DNA from: Lachnospiraceae bacterium
Lineage (GTDB): Bacteria > Bacillota > Clostridia > Lachnospirales > Lachnospiraceae
Direction: 5' to 3'
DNA: 64,000 nucleotides
NCBI GenBank assembly: GCA_017938285.1
Contig: JAGBBW010000084.1
Location: forward strand, 1 to 64,000
Positions 25,272 to 32,705 of this stretch are shown here, piece after piece (positions within the stretch are counted from its first letter, which is position 1; each line of letters opens with the position of its first letter). The position numbers and the translations under genes were made by a program. The notes below the pieces were generated by a model. It searched no databases and was not told where the DNA came from. It saw only the letters and a program-made list of their open reading frames with translations.

Positions 25272-25410
25272 TATACTTTTCCTCATTTTCATGTATTATT
25301 CTTAACTTTTGGTACATACTAAATATATAACAGATTTTCCTCCAAACGACAATTCCTTCGGTTTATTTTGTGTATTCGATAAAAAATTTGAACTTTTTTA
25401 AAAAAAGTAC

Positions 25411-25439
25411 TTGCATTTTTTTTAATCATGGTATATAAT
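25411..25439 (+). promoter_or_regulatory. Promoter of the second tRNA-Lys
   Basis: TTGCAT at 25411-25416 and TATAAT at 25434-25439 with a 17-base spacer. A/T-rich tracts (25381-25407), including ACTTTTTTAAAAAAAGT, precede it. Confidence 0.8.
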
Positions 25440-25480
25440 CATTCTTGTCCTTAGGAAATAAGGAAAACAAAATAAAGTTT

Positions 25481-25553
25481 GCGCGATTAGCTCAGTTGGT
25501 AGAGCACCTGACTCTTAATCAGGGTGTCCAGGGTTCGAGCCCCTGATCGCGCA
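25481..25553 (+). tRNA. tRNA-Lys (anticodon CTT), second copy
   Basis: A 73-base cloverleaf with acceptor GCGCGAT/ATCGCGC and discriminator A. Positions after the acceptor strand are identical for 58 bases to the tRNA-Lys at 10570-10642, including anticodon loop CTCTTAA. CCA is not encoded. Confidence 0.97.
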
Positions 25554-25560
25554 CTTGAAG

Positions 25561-25605
25561 CACTGGTTTTGACGCCTGGACGTTGGGGCTGGTGTTTTGT
25601 TTTTG
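25561..25605 (+). terminator. Terminator of the second tRNA-Lys
   Basis: Fourteen-base arms (25561-25574 with 25581-25594) pair throughout when G-T wobbles are allowed, around the loop CCTGGA, followed by TTTTGTTTTT. Confidence 0.75.
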
Positions 25606-25621
25606 TCTGAATTTCTGTTTC

Positions 25622-25650
25622 TTGCAACTTTTCCTCAGCCGTACTATAAT
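25622..25650 (+). promoter_or_regulatory. Promoter of the bilin-reductase-like gene
   Basis: TTGCAA at 25622-25627 and TATAAT at 25645-25650, 17-base spacer. Confidence 0.75.
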
Positions 25651-25688
25651 TAATCCATGGGGTTACACCAAAGAAAGGAGAAAACTAT

Positions 25689-26333
25689 ATGATTGATTAT
25701 TTATCCTACGTAAAAAAAACTTACCAGGTGAAAGAACGGAATCTGGGTACCTATTCTGACATTAAAAAGAAAGGCATGCATTTTTACATCTCCGGTTACG
25801 AATTAAAGGACATTGGTTATATCAGTACTCTCCGGATGTCTGCCATGTTTGGTTTAATGAAAATGCGGATGCTTGTATTTACTCCGTTAAATATAGATGC
25901 ACCGCTGTTTTCTTATGACTATATCAACGCCATGGGTAATGAAACCCTTCTTCTGGAACTTTATGATACCCAGCTACAGCCTGCCGGTCTCTCCGCACTT
26001 GAAAAAGTAAAAGCAGCTTATCAGTACCTTCCGGACCATGACCTTGGTTCCCACTGGTATGACCATTTAAAACTTGCTCCTTCCCTTGCCAAGAAAGGAA
26101 AAAAGCTGACGGAAGATTATCAGAAGCTCTGTAATGATTATTTCCAGGCTTATCTCACACTGCTTGGCAGTGCTCCTGCCTGTGATCGTTCTGCAAAACA
26201 GAATAAGGTACGGGAATATACGAATGGGCTCCTGACCAATGGCGGTCCGTCCACCGACCAGTTTAAAAAAATGATTGGTGACGAGGCAACAAAAGACCTG
26301 TTCACACGGTTTATTTTCTCTTCTGATTGTTAA
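25689..26333 (+). CDS. Uncharacterised protein, possible ferredoxin-dependent bilin reductase-like fold
   Basis: A 214-residue soluble protein preceded by AAAGGAG. By eye it resembles the PcyA/HY2 bilin reductase family in order and spacing: a segment MRMLVFTPLNIDAPLFSYDY like the family's F-P....D.P.F, then LLLEL where PcyA has its active-site Asp strand (here Glu), then a C-terminal block KQNKVREYTNGL...DQFKKMIGDEATKDLF...FIF like the KQ..LRY.....MFKRFYG.EW...Y...FLF end of PcyA. Bilin reductases use ferredoxin to reduce biliverdin and are about 250 residues. The match is from memory and the catalytic residues are not all confirmed. It has its own promoter and no heme-related neighbours. 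It could be an unrelated helical protein. Confidence 0.45.
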   Translation: MIDYLSYVKKTYQVKERNLGTYSDIKKKGMHFYISGYELKDIGYISTLRMSAMFGLMKMRMLVFTPLNIDAPLFSYDYINAMGNETLLLELYDTQLQPAGLSALEKVKAAYQYLPDHDLGSHWYDHLKLAPSLAKKGKKLTEDYQKLCNDYFQAYLTLLGSAPACDRSAKQNKVREYTNGLLTNGGPSTDQFKKMIGDEATKDLFTRFIFSSDC

Positions 26334-26357
26334 AAAACGTTCTTCCATTCTTTGCAA

Positions 26358-26386
26358 TTGACGAAGAACAGAAAATAAGGTATGAT
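26358..26386 (+). promoter_or_regulatory. Promoter of trmB
   Basis: TTGACG at 26358-26363 and TATGAT at 26381-26386, 17-base spacer. The -35 lies in the loop of a GTTCTTC/GAAGAAC inverted repeat (26340-26369). Confidence 0.65.
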
Positions 26387-26493
26387 TAGTAGTCAGAGTG
26401 GGCAATCATGCTTACTCTGGCTACTTTACTATTTGAATGATTAAACAGGCCTGACGGATCTGTCCATAGACCCGCGGCAGAATGAGAGGAACC

Positions 26494-27135
26494 ATGAGAC
26501 TCAGAAAAGTAAAGGGTGCAAAAGAGGCTATTGAAGCAAGTCCTCTTGTCATCCATGATGCAGTAACAAAAAAAGGACACTGGCAGGAAGTATTCGGAAA
26601 TACCAATCCTGTTCATATTGAAATTGGTATGGGCAAAGGACGCTTTCTGACGGCACTTGCTAAACAGAATCCGAATATTAATTACATTGGTATTGAACGT
26701 TATGACAGCGTGCTGGTTCGCGCTCTGGAAAAAAGAAAATCTATGGAGGAAACTATTTCCAATCTTTTTTACCTTTGTGAAGATGCAAAAACTATTGCTG
26801 AAATTTTTGCACCAGAGGAAATCCAGCGGATTTACTTAAATTTTTCCGATCCGTGGCCAAAAGATCGTCACGCTAAACGGCGGCTCACTTCCACCGAGTT
26901 TTTTGCCCGCTATGACCAGATTCTCGCAAAAAACGGCGAAGTCATGTTCAAAACTGACAACCGGATTTTGTTTGATTTTTCTTTGGAACAGGTTCCACTG
27001 GCGGGATGGCAGTTGAAGGATGTCACCTTCGACCTGCACCATAGTGAATTTGCGCAGGGAAACATTATGACAGAATATGAGGAAAAATTTTCTTCCCTTG
27101 GAAACCCTATTTTCCGGCTTGTCGCTTTCCGGTAA
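26494..27135 (+). CDS. trmB: tRNA (guanine-N7-)-methyltransferase
   Basis: A 213-residue SAM-dependent enzyme that makes m7G46 in tRNA. Family marks are HIEIGMGKGRFLTALA (motif I), the NYIGIERYDSVLVRAL strand and the catalytic region LNFSDPWPKDRHAKRRLT. The C-terminal YEEKFSSLGNPIFRLVA is also typical. The ATG at 26494 is chosen because GAGAGGAA lies immediately upstream; the ATG at 26482 overlaps that site. It has its own promoter. Confidence 0.95.
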   Translation: MRLRKVKGAKEAIEASPLVIHDAVTKKGHWQEVFGNTNPVHIEIGMGKGRFLTALAKQNPNINYIGIERYDSVLVRALEKRKSMEETISNLFYLCEDAKTIAEIFAPEEIQRIYLNFSDPWPKDRHAKRRLTSTEFFARYDQILAKNGEVMFKTDNRILFDFSLEQVPLAGWQLKDVTFDLHHSEFAQGNIMTEYEEKFSSLGNPIFRLVAFR

Positions 27136-27147
27136 CATACTTTCCGG

Positions 27148-27176
27148 TTGCAAATAAAAATATAAAGGAATATACT
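27148..27176 (+). promoter_or_regulatory. Promoter upstream of the 53-aa ORF and trxA
   Basis: TTGCAA at 27148-27153 and TATACT at 27171-27176, 17-base spacer, starting 12 bases after the trmB stop. Confidence 0.7.
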
Positions 27177-27204
27177 GTTATTAAACACCGATGGAGATTC
27201 CGCC

Positions 27205-27366
27205 ATGTCATGTTCCTTCAAGCGAAAGATTGCTGATTATTTCTGCGATCATCCCTGCTTAAACCGTCAGGCACTTACGATGTACCAGTCTCTTCAGGAA
27301 GTTATCCGGCTGATTAACCCGCCGGAAAATGAACATACTAAAAAAAGAAACCATAAACCACGTTAA
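27205..27366 (+). CDS. Small hypothetical protein (53 aa)
   Basis: ATG at 27205 with GGAG 8 bases upstream, ending TAA at 27364-27366. The product begins MSCSFKRKIADYFCDHPC and ends with a basic tail (TKKRNHKPR). It contains three cysteines in the first 18 residues and one amphipathic helix (RQALTMYQSLQEVIRLI). It has a good promoter, and trxA follows 18 bases later, so it is probably cotranscribed with thioredoxin. I do not recognise the family. Confidence 0.6.
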   Translation: MSCSFKRKIADYFCDHPCLNRQALTMYQSLQEVIRLINPPENEHTKKRNHKPR

Positions 27367-27384
27367 GAATAAGGAGGATACGTT

Positions 27385-27699
27385 ATGGCATTTCATTTTA
27401 CAGACGACAATTTTAAACAGGAAGCCCTGTCTTCCGAGCTCCCGGTATTAGTGGATTTTTACGCTGACTGGTGTGGCCCATGTAAAATGCTGGCTCCTGT
27501 GATTGAAACACTGGCCACGGAATACGAAGGTAAAATTAAGATAGGAAAGCTGAATGTGGATGAAGCTCCTGACACTGCACAACAGTATGGTGTTATGTCT
27601 ATCCCTACTCTCCTTTATATTAAGAACGGTGCCGTAGTCAACAAAACTGTTGGTGTTTCTGCCAAAACAGAAATTGAACAGGTATTAAACAGCCTGTAA
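27385..27699 (+). CDS. trxA: Thioredoxin
   Basis: A 104-residue thioredoxin with the redox-active CGPC in VDFYADWCGPCKMLAP (about residues 24-39) and the cis-Pro loop MSIPTLLYI. Length is typical. AGGAGG precedes the ATG. It lies between a 53-residue ORF and the D-Ala-D-Ala carboxypeptidase, all read in the same direction. No thioredoxin reductase is encoded in the window, so this may not be the only thioredoxin of the cell. Confidence 0.95.
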   Translation: MAFHFTDDNFKQEALSSELPVLVDFYADWCGPCKMLAPVIETLATEYEGKIKIGKLNVDEAPDTAQQYGVMSIPTLLYIKNGAVVNKTVGVSAKTEIEQVLNSL

Positions 27700-27720
27700 A
27701 AAAAATAATCGAGGATTTTT

Positions 27721-29166
27721 ATGAAACATAAGTTAAAGCGGCTCCTTTTTGGAGCTTTGACGGCAGTTTTCATTTTCTCTTCCGTGCCTCTGGCCTCTTT
27801 TGCAGAAGAAAATTCCTCCTCTGCTTCAGACTGGCCGGAGCCGCCGGAAATAGAAAGTGCTGCCGCTGTTGTAATGGAAGCCTCCACTGGTTCCGTTCTG
27901 TACAACAAATCCGCATATGATGCCTTTTATCCTGCCAGTACCACCAAGCTGATGACTTCCCTGCTTGCCATTGAACAGTGTCCACTGTCTGATATTGTTA
28001 CCTGCTCAAAGGATTCCGTTGAATCCATCGGCTGGGACAGCAGCCGTATTGGTCTGGTAGCCGGCGAATCCATTGATATGGAAAACGCGCTGTATGCCAT
28101 ATTACTGGCCTCGGCAAATGAAGTTTCTTATGCTGTAGGAGAACATATTGCCGGCACCATGGACGCATTTGTTGCCATGATGAACCAGCGTGCCAAAGAC
28201 CTTGGTTGTGTCAATACACATTTTATGAACCCCCATGGTCTTCATAATGAACAGCACTATTCCTGTCCTTATGACCTGGCACTGATTGCCAGAAAAGCAA
28301 TTGAATATACCACATTCCGCAGAGTTTCCGGTTCCTATAATCACAGAATTCCGGAAACCAACCTGAACGTGGAACGCTATATTGCAAACACTCACGGTTT
28401 TATCAAAAAAAACGTAGTGTACGAAGGGGTTTTTGCCGGAAAAACCGGCTACACATCAGAAGCCGGAAACTGCCTTGTCACCTGCGTGGAACGGGATGGC
28501 ATGACTTTAATCTGTGCCCTGATGAAAGCGCCAAATTCATCCACTGCTTATAAGGACACCACAAAGCTGCTGGATTACGCTTTTGAAAATTTCACACTCA
28601 CTCCGTTAGCCGCTTCGGAAACTACTTCAAAAAATGCGTTTCCTGTTCTTTTCGAGGATGAAGAAGCACTGATTTCCGAAGTTTCTTCCCCGCTATCCGT
28701 CAGTGACACTTCGCTGATACTTCCGGAAGGTGTGGGATATGAAAATCTGACGAAAAAAGTCACTCTGAATCCCAGTGTGGCATTTACAGAAGGTGAAAAT
28801 GTTATTGGTGAAGTTTTATATTACTATGCAGATAATTATGTAGGCTCTGCAGAGATTATTTATCATAGTGAGGACGCTGTTATTGTACAGCCTTCTCCAA
28901 CGCCGGAGCCAACCCAGACACCTGTTCCATCCAATGTCCCGGAAACTGCTTCCACGGCAGATGTACAAAACTCCACCCCGCTTACTCCTGCTGCCGCAGC
29001 TTCTTCAGAGCCGGATGATACTTCTGCTGATGGCAAACTACAGCCTCTGATTATTGGAATTATCACCGCTGTCATTCTTCTTGTGGCAGGTATATACATT
29101 TTTCTGATTGAACTTCCATACCAGAAAAAAAAGAAAGCATATTACCGGAATCATGGAAGAAAATAA
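27721..29166 (+). CDS. D-alanyl-D-alanine carboxypeptidase (DacF/PBP5-type)
   Basis: A 481-residue penicillin-binding protein. Residues 1-29 are a signal peptide. The peptidase S11 motifs are STTKLM (SxxK), SANEVS (SxN) and GKTGYT (KTG). A C-terminal beta domain follows (about 290-390), then a Pro/Thr/Ser-rich linker (SPTPEPTQTPVPS) and a C-terminal membrane helix (LIIGIITAVILLVAGIYIFLI) with a basic tail. It trims stem-peptide D-Ala in peptidoglycan at the outer face of the membrane; in spore formers DacF-type enzymes also act on cortex. A true membrane helix rather than an amphipathic anchor is a variation found in Clostridia. GAGG precedes the ATG, 21 bases after trxA. Confidence 0.92.
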   Translation: MKHKLKRLLFGALTAVFIFSSVPLASFAEENSSSASDWPEPPEIESAAAVVMEASTGSVLYNKSAYDAFYPASTTKLMTSLLAIEQCPLSDIVTCSKDSVESIGWDSSRIGLVAGESIDMENALYAILLASANEVSYAVGEHIAGTMDAFVAMMNQRAKDLGCVNTHFMNPHGLHNEQHYSCPYDLALIARKAIEYTTFRRVSGSYNHRIPETNLNVERYIANTHGFIKKNVVYEGVFAGKTGYTSEAGNCLVTCVERDGMTLICALMKAPNSSTAYKDTTKLLDYAFENFTLTPLAASETTSKNAFPVLFEDEEALISEVSSPLSVSDTSLILPEGVGYENLTKKVTLNPSVAFTEGENVIGEVLYYYADNYVGSAEIIYHSEDAVIVQPSPTPEPTQTPVPSNVPETASTADVQNSTPLTPAAAASSEPDDTSADGKLQPLIIGIITAVILLVAGIYIFLIELPYQKKKKAYYRNHGRK

Positions 29167-29218
29167 AAAACTCCGCCAGGACAGTAACTATAATAACTGT
29201 CCTGGCGGAGATTTTTTA
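29165..29218. terminator. Bidirectional terminator between dacF-type gene and repeat protein
   Basis: A perfect 15-bp stem (29171-29185 with 29196-29210, arm CTCCGCCAGGACAGT) around a 10-base loop, with an A-run before and a T-run after, so it works on both strands. Confidence 0.9.
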
Positions 29219-29226
29219 TAAAATCC

Positions 29227-30480
29227 TTATCGGCCCATGGATTCCAACAGCTTTGCTATATCTTCCGGTGTCATCATGGCATTAGGATTGGACGGAGCCG
29301 GCGCTGGTTCTGGTTCCTTTGCCGCCGCAGTCTCTGGTACTTCTGGTATTTCGTCCAAACCTGGAATATCTGCTATTTCCGGTATTTCGTCCAGACCTGG
29401 GATGTCCGCTATTTCCGGTACTTCCGGTGTTTCGTCCAGACCTGGGATGTCCGCTATTTCCGGTACTTCCGGCATTTCGTCCAGACCTGGGATGTCCGCT
29501 ATTTCCGGTACTTCCGGCATTTCGTCCAGACCTGGAATGTCTGCTATTTCCGGCACTTCCGGCATTTCATCCAGACCTGGAATGTCTGCTATTTCCGGTA
29601 CTTCCGGCATTTCATCCAGACCTGGAATGTCCGCTATTTCCGGTACTTCCGGTATTTCGTCCAGACCTGGGATGTCCGCTATTTCCGGTACTTCCGGTGT
29701 TTCGTCAAACCCTGGGATATCCACTGGTTCTTCCTGTATGGAATCCAGAAGCTCTGCCATATCCGGTTCTTCATATTCATCATCTGCCGGTAACTCCGGC
29801 ACTGCAAATAATTCAGAATCTGGAACTTCCTCCAGCACTTCCCCTGCCTGTATATCTGCCACTGCCATTTCAGAAGGTTCTGCAAAAGACTCTTCTGCTG
29901 CTGAAGCTTCCTCTGTGGAAACTGCAGCGGCCGCCACCATTGGCATTACAACTGCATTATCTTCGATTGCCTGTTTTACTTCCGTCAGCACATGTTCCAG
30001 TGTCTCTCTTTCGCTGATTGCCAGCTGACGGGCATTTTCTTTATTGTATTTAATTAACATCTTTGTCTGTTTAATCTGTTTTTCAGAAAGCATGTAAATT
30101 TCATTTTCCAGATTTTCAATCTGAGTCTGCAAAATTACATTCTGCTTCTTTAAAATTGCAAGCATCTCTTTCTGGGAGTTCTCCATTTCTTTCATGTGCT
30201 TTGTAAGCTTCATTCGGAACTCTCCATCTCCATTTGCTGCTGTACTGGGAACTTCTTTCCGTTCTTCTTCCTCTGGCAGTCTGCTCCACTCCTTTGCCCT
30301 TTCTTCAAACATAGCATTTAAAAAGAGAAACGCAGAAATTAGTAACAGTACTGCTGACACACCAACCAGTACCATATCACCATGAAATCCCATCAATATA
30401 TACATCGCAATAAAACATGATGCAATAAACAGAACTCCAAATCCTATCTTTTTACCTTTTTTGTTCTTATTCTCTCCCAT
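29227..30480 (-). CDS. Membrane/coiled-coil protein with nine tandem 15-residue repeats
   Basis: A 417-residue acidic protein. Two membrane helices lie at residues about 12-32 and 35-55, then a coiled coil (about 85-165, MKEMENSQKEMLAILKKQN, ENEIYMLSEKQIKQTK). An Ala/Glu-rich part follows, then nine tandem copies of IPGLDEMPEVPEIAD-like units (residues 255-386; one copy lost three residues). The C-terminus MMTPEDIAKLLESMG is a short conserved motif. It is not a family I can name. GGAGG precedes the ATG. The repeat tract is near-identical at DNA level, so its copy number is probably variable between strains. Confidence 0.85.
   Translation of the reverse strand: MGENKNKKGKKIGFGVLFIASCFIAMYILMGFHGDMVLVGVSAVLLLISAFLFLNAMFEERAKEWSRLPEEEERKEVPSTAANGDGEFRMKLTKHMKEMENSQKEMLAILKKQNVILQTQIENLENEIYMLSEKQIKQTKMLIKYNKENARQLAISERETLEHVLTEVKQAIEDNAVVMPMVAAAAVSTEEASAAEESFAEPSEMAVADIQAGEVLEEVPDSELFAVPELPADDEYEEPDMAELLDSIQEEPVDIPGFDETPEVPEIADIPGLDEIPEVPEIADIPGLDEMPEVPEIADIPGLDEMPEVPEIADIPGLDEMPEVPEIADIPGLDEMPEVPEIADIPGLDETPEVPEIADIPGLDEIPEIADIPGLDEIPEVPETAAAKEPEPAPAPSNPNAMMTPEDIAKLLESMGR
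29323..29718 (-). repeat. Tandem 45-bp coding repeat (nine units)
   Basis: Seven units of 45 bp, one of 36 bp and a last 45-bp unit in the same reading frame. Four adjacent units encode exactly IPGLDEMPEVPEIAD; the others differ at the Met (Ile or Thr) or Leu. DNA differences between units are mostly single synonymous changes. Confidence 0.95.
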
Positions 30481-30658
30481 AGAACACCCTCCTTGTTTCT
30501 TAACAATCAGAAAGCTTTATTTTTCTGTTGCTTCGAAGGAAAAACCTTCTTATACTAATATACACCACCTTGTTCATTCCCGCAAGCATAAGAACGTAAA
30601 TTATGTCAAATTACTGTTCGGACATTAAAAAAATTATTTCAGTTCCATCATGTAATCC

Positions 30659-30687
30659 TTGACTTTACTGTTTCTTTCCCCTATAAT
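30659..30687 (+). promoter_or_regulatory. Promoter of tRNA-Arg
   Basis: TTGACT at 30659-30664 and TATAAT at 30682-30687, 17-base spacer. Confidence 0.85.
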
Positions 30688-30708
30688 AAAACAGTGGTGG
30701 ATACCAAT

Positions 30709-30780
30709 GCTTCTATAGTTAAATGGATATAACGGGCCCCTCCTAAGGGTCAGTTGTGGGTTCGATTCCCGCTGGGAGCA
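30709..30780 (+). tRNA. tRNA-Arg (anticodon CCT)
   Basis: A 72-base cloverleaf: acceptor GCTTCTA with TGGGAGC (three G-T wobbles), discriminator A, anticodon loop CTCCTAA (anticodon CCT) and T-arm GTGGG-TTCGATT-CCCGC. CCA is not encoded. It reads AGG codons. Confidence 0.93.
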
Positions 30781-30787
30781 TTATTTT

Positions 30788-30815
30788 AAGGGGCTATATT
30801 CATAGCCCCTTTTTT
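30788..30815 (+). terminator. Terminator of tRNA-Arg
   Basis: Perfect 10-bp stem AAGGGGCTAT/ATAGCCCCTT (30788-30797, 30802-30811) with loop ATTC and a T-run. Confidence 0.9.
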
Positions 30816-30845
30816 ACTTCCGTATTCTTCTGAAAAATTAATCTT

Positions 30846-31310
30846 CTATGCAAATACTACAAAGTACATAAAAACTGCGTTCAAAATCCCAATCACAATT
30901 CCCGCCGCCACCTGAAGAGGGGTATGTCCTACAAATTCCTTCAGTTTAGCCTCCGGTAAATTATTTTTGGACAACGCTTCCAGCAGTTCCATTACCTCAT
31001 TCAGCACCGCTGCCTGCTTTCCCGTTTCCAGACGCACGCCCATGGCATCATGGCAGACAATGATGGCAAGAATTGCCGCAATGGCAAATTCAAAACTGTC
31101 CAGCCCACACACCAGAGCACTCATAGCTGCCACAGATGTCACTGTAGCGGAATGTCCACTGGGCATACCACCATCACCAAAAAGACGTTCCAGCTCAAAC
31201 TTTTTATTAATGGCTGCATGAATCAGTGTTTTAAGCACCTGTGCCACTGCCCAGGAAGAAACACCGGCAATCAGAAACTGATTGGTTAATAACTTAAGCA
31301 ACCCTTCCAT
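30846..31310 (-). CDS. Divergent PAP2 family protein (DUF212, YuiD-like)
   Basis: A 154-residue membrane protein with about four helices. The DUF212 signature is FGDGGMPSGHSATVTSVAAM plus VCHDAMGVRLETGKQA, related to PAP2 phosphatases. Substrate unknown, possibly a lipid phosphate. The ATG at 31310 is preferred over 31328 since AGGGG lies 7 bases upstream of it. Confidence 0.9.
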   Translation of the reverse strand: MEGLLKLLTNQFLIAGVSSWAVAQVLKTLIHAAINKKFELERLFGDGGMPSGHSATVTSVAAMSALVCGLDSFEFAIAAILAIIVCHDAMGVRLETGKQAAVLNEVMELLEALSKNNLPEAKLKEFVGHTPLQVAAGIVIGILNAVFMYFVVFA

Positions 31311-31365
31311 AAAATTCCCCTTATCCATTTTTCATAAGCAGAATCGGGACCAATTCTTCTCACAA

Positions 31366-31611
31366 TTACAGATTTGCTTCCACTGCCAGTGCCAGCTGAT
31401 TTGGACAGGAATTATCACCTCTGCATTCAATACCTTTTAACCGTTTTACAACCTCTGCAGCTTCCATTCCCTCTGCCAGTCTTGCAACTCCCTGTGTATT
31501 GCCACGGCATCCGCCGATAAACTGAACATTGCGGATAATCCCATCCACAATATCAAACTCAATTCCTTTCGAGCAGACGCCCTGTGTTTTGTACGATACA
31601 TGCTTTTCCAT
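31366..31611 (-). CDS. TSCPD-domain protein (TIGR03905 family)
   Basis: An 81-residue protein with conserved cysteines in QGVCSKGIEFDI, FIGGCRGNTQGVARL and RGDNSCPNQLA. This is the short TSCPD-domain family found in many Clostridia and related to the C-terminal domain of some ribonucleotide reductases. Function unknown; the cysteines suggest metal binding. AAGGAAG precedes the ATG. Same strand as its neighbours. Confidence 0.85.
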   Translation of the reverse strand: MEKHVSYKTQGVCSKGIEFDIVDGIIRNVQFIGGCRGNTQGVARLAEGMEAAEVVKRLKGIECRGDNSCPNQLALAVEANL

Positions 31612-31649
31612 AGTGTGTTCTCTTCCTTTCTATACTATACCATTTTCTC

Positions 31650-32522
31650 TTATACTTCCACTCTGCCCTGCATCCAGATATTTCCCCGGAACCTTCTTCC
31701 CGGAAGCGGTTCTCCAAGCAGATCTTCTGTATTAATGCAGACATCAAAACTCATTTCATTACATACTACCTTCAGAATATAAAATTCCTCTTTGGTAAAA
31801 GAATTCTGTACTTTTTCCACTGCAGTAATATATCCAAGAATCGAATAATTGTCTGATTCCGAGCCATATGGAATAAAGCTGGTTTCCACAATAGAATAAA
31901 TATCCTCCCTGCGGATTCTCCGGCTCACCAGTGCATACTGATCGATGTCATCAAAAGTCAGACTCTGCATTGCCTCCGGATTTCCCTGTTTTGCCTCTGC
32001 AATTAATGCGGAACGGTTCTGCAGGTCCATTTTTACTTTTTCTTCTTCTTTCTTTGTCTTTTCTACCGGAAGAAGAATTTTTCCATCCGTTGCCAATGCC
32101 GATAAATATACCGGACAGCGCCTGCGCTCTTTTTTCCGGATTGGATTCTTTAACAGCTCTACAACATTCTGGATATAAAAAATCAAAGAAACCCCGATGC
32201 GGTAATCATCACACATTCCGGTATAAGCATCCGTATCCACCCGTTTATTAACAAACAGCGGTTCTTCTGTTGTCACACTGCTGCCACGACGCACCGGGCA
32301 GTAATGGGAAACATGAAAATTTCCCCTGCCATCCTGCTCACCACGGACTACCACACCAGTGTCTTCTGCAACCTCCATGTACAGTTCCACAATGGAGCGT
32401 TCTTCGGACATCCGGAACAGCTGTCGTTCCGAACTGTTTTCTATTACTAAATTGATTAATCTTTCTTCATCACTCCGGTTTTTAATGCTTCCGAAGCCAA
32501 TCGACTTTAAAAAACTATGCAC
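31650..32522 (-). CDS. DUF3881 family protein
   Basis: A 290-residue soluble protein of a family largely restricted to Lachnospiraceae. It begins VHSFLKSIGFG, includes NFHVSHYCPVRRGSSV in the middle and ends with FRGNIWMQGRVEV. I place the start at the GTG at 32522, with GAGG five bases before it, rather than a GTG 16 codons further upstream. No enzymatic motif is visible. Function unknown. Confidence 0.8.
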   Translation of the reverse strand: MHSFLKSIGFGSIKNRSDEERLINLVIENSSERQLFRMSEERSIVELYMEVAEDTGVVVRGEQDGRGNFHVSHYCPVRRGSSVTTEEPLFVNKRVDTDAYTGMCDDYRIGVSLIFYIQNVVELLKNPIRKKERRRCPVYLSALATDGKILLPVEKTKKEEEKVKMDLQNRSALIAEAKQGNPEAMQSLTFDDIDQYALVSRRIRREDIYSIVETSFIPYGSESDNYSILGYITAVEKVQNSFTKEEFYILKVVCNEMSFDVCINTEDLLGEPLPGRRFRGNIWMQGRVEV

Positions 32523-32705
32523 TTTTACCTCGATTCCAGGACTATCTCCTGCAGATTTCTTATTACACACGCTGTGATGCTGCCACTCATACTTTTATTA
32601 CTTTATTGTTACAGCTACCGTTTCTTTATACCACATTTCCGCCCCGGTGACAAGTAAAATACAGTTTAATTTTGTAACAGTTTTTGTTACATGACGTTGT
32701 CTTTA

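Noticed and set aside
29323..29718. Possible CRISPR array
   Set aside because: The units are directly adjacent, have no spacers, and stay in frame with a protein repeat.
29237..30028. 263-residue plus-strand ORF with Ser/Gly-rich repeats
   Set aside because: It is the antisense reading of the tandem-repeat gene; the minus-strand frame has a ribosome-binding site, membrane helices, a coiled coil and a conserved tail.
32673..32691. TGTAACA-N5-TGTTACA dyad after the membrane-protein gene
   Set aside because: Neither a T-run nor a nearby promoter could be matched to it with enough support to call a terminator or operator.
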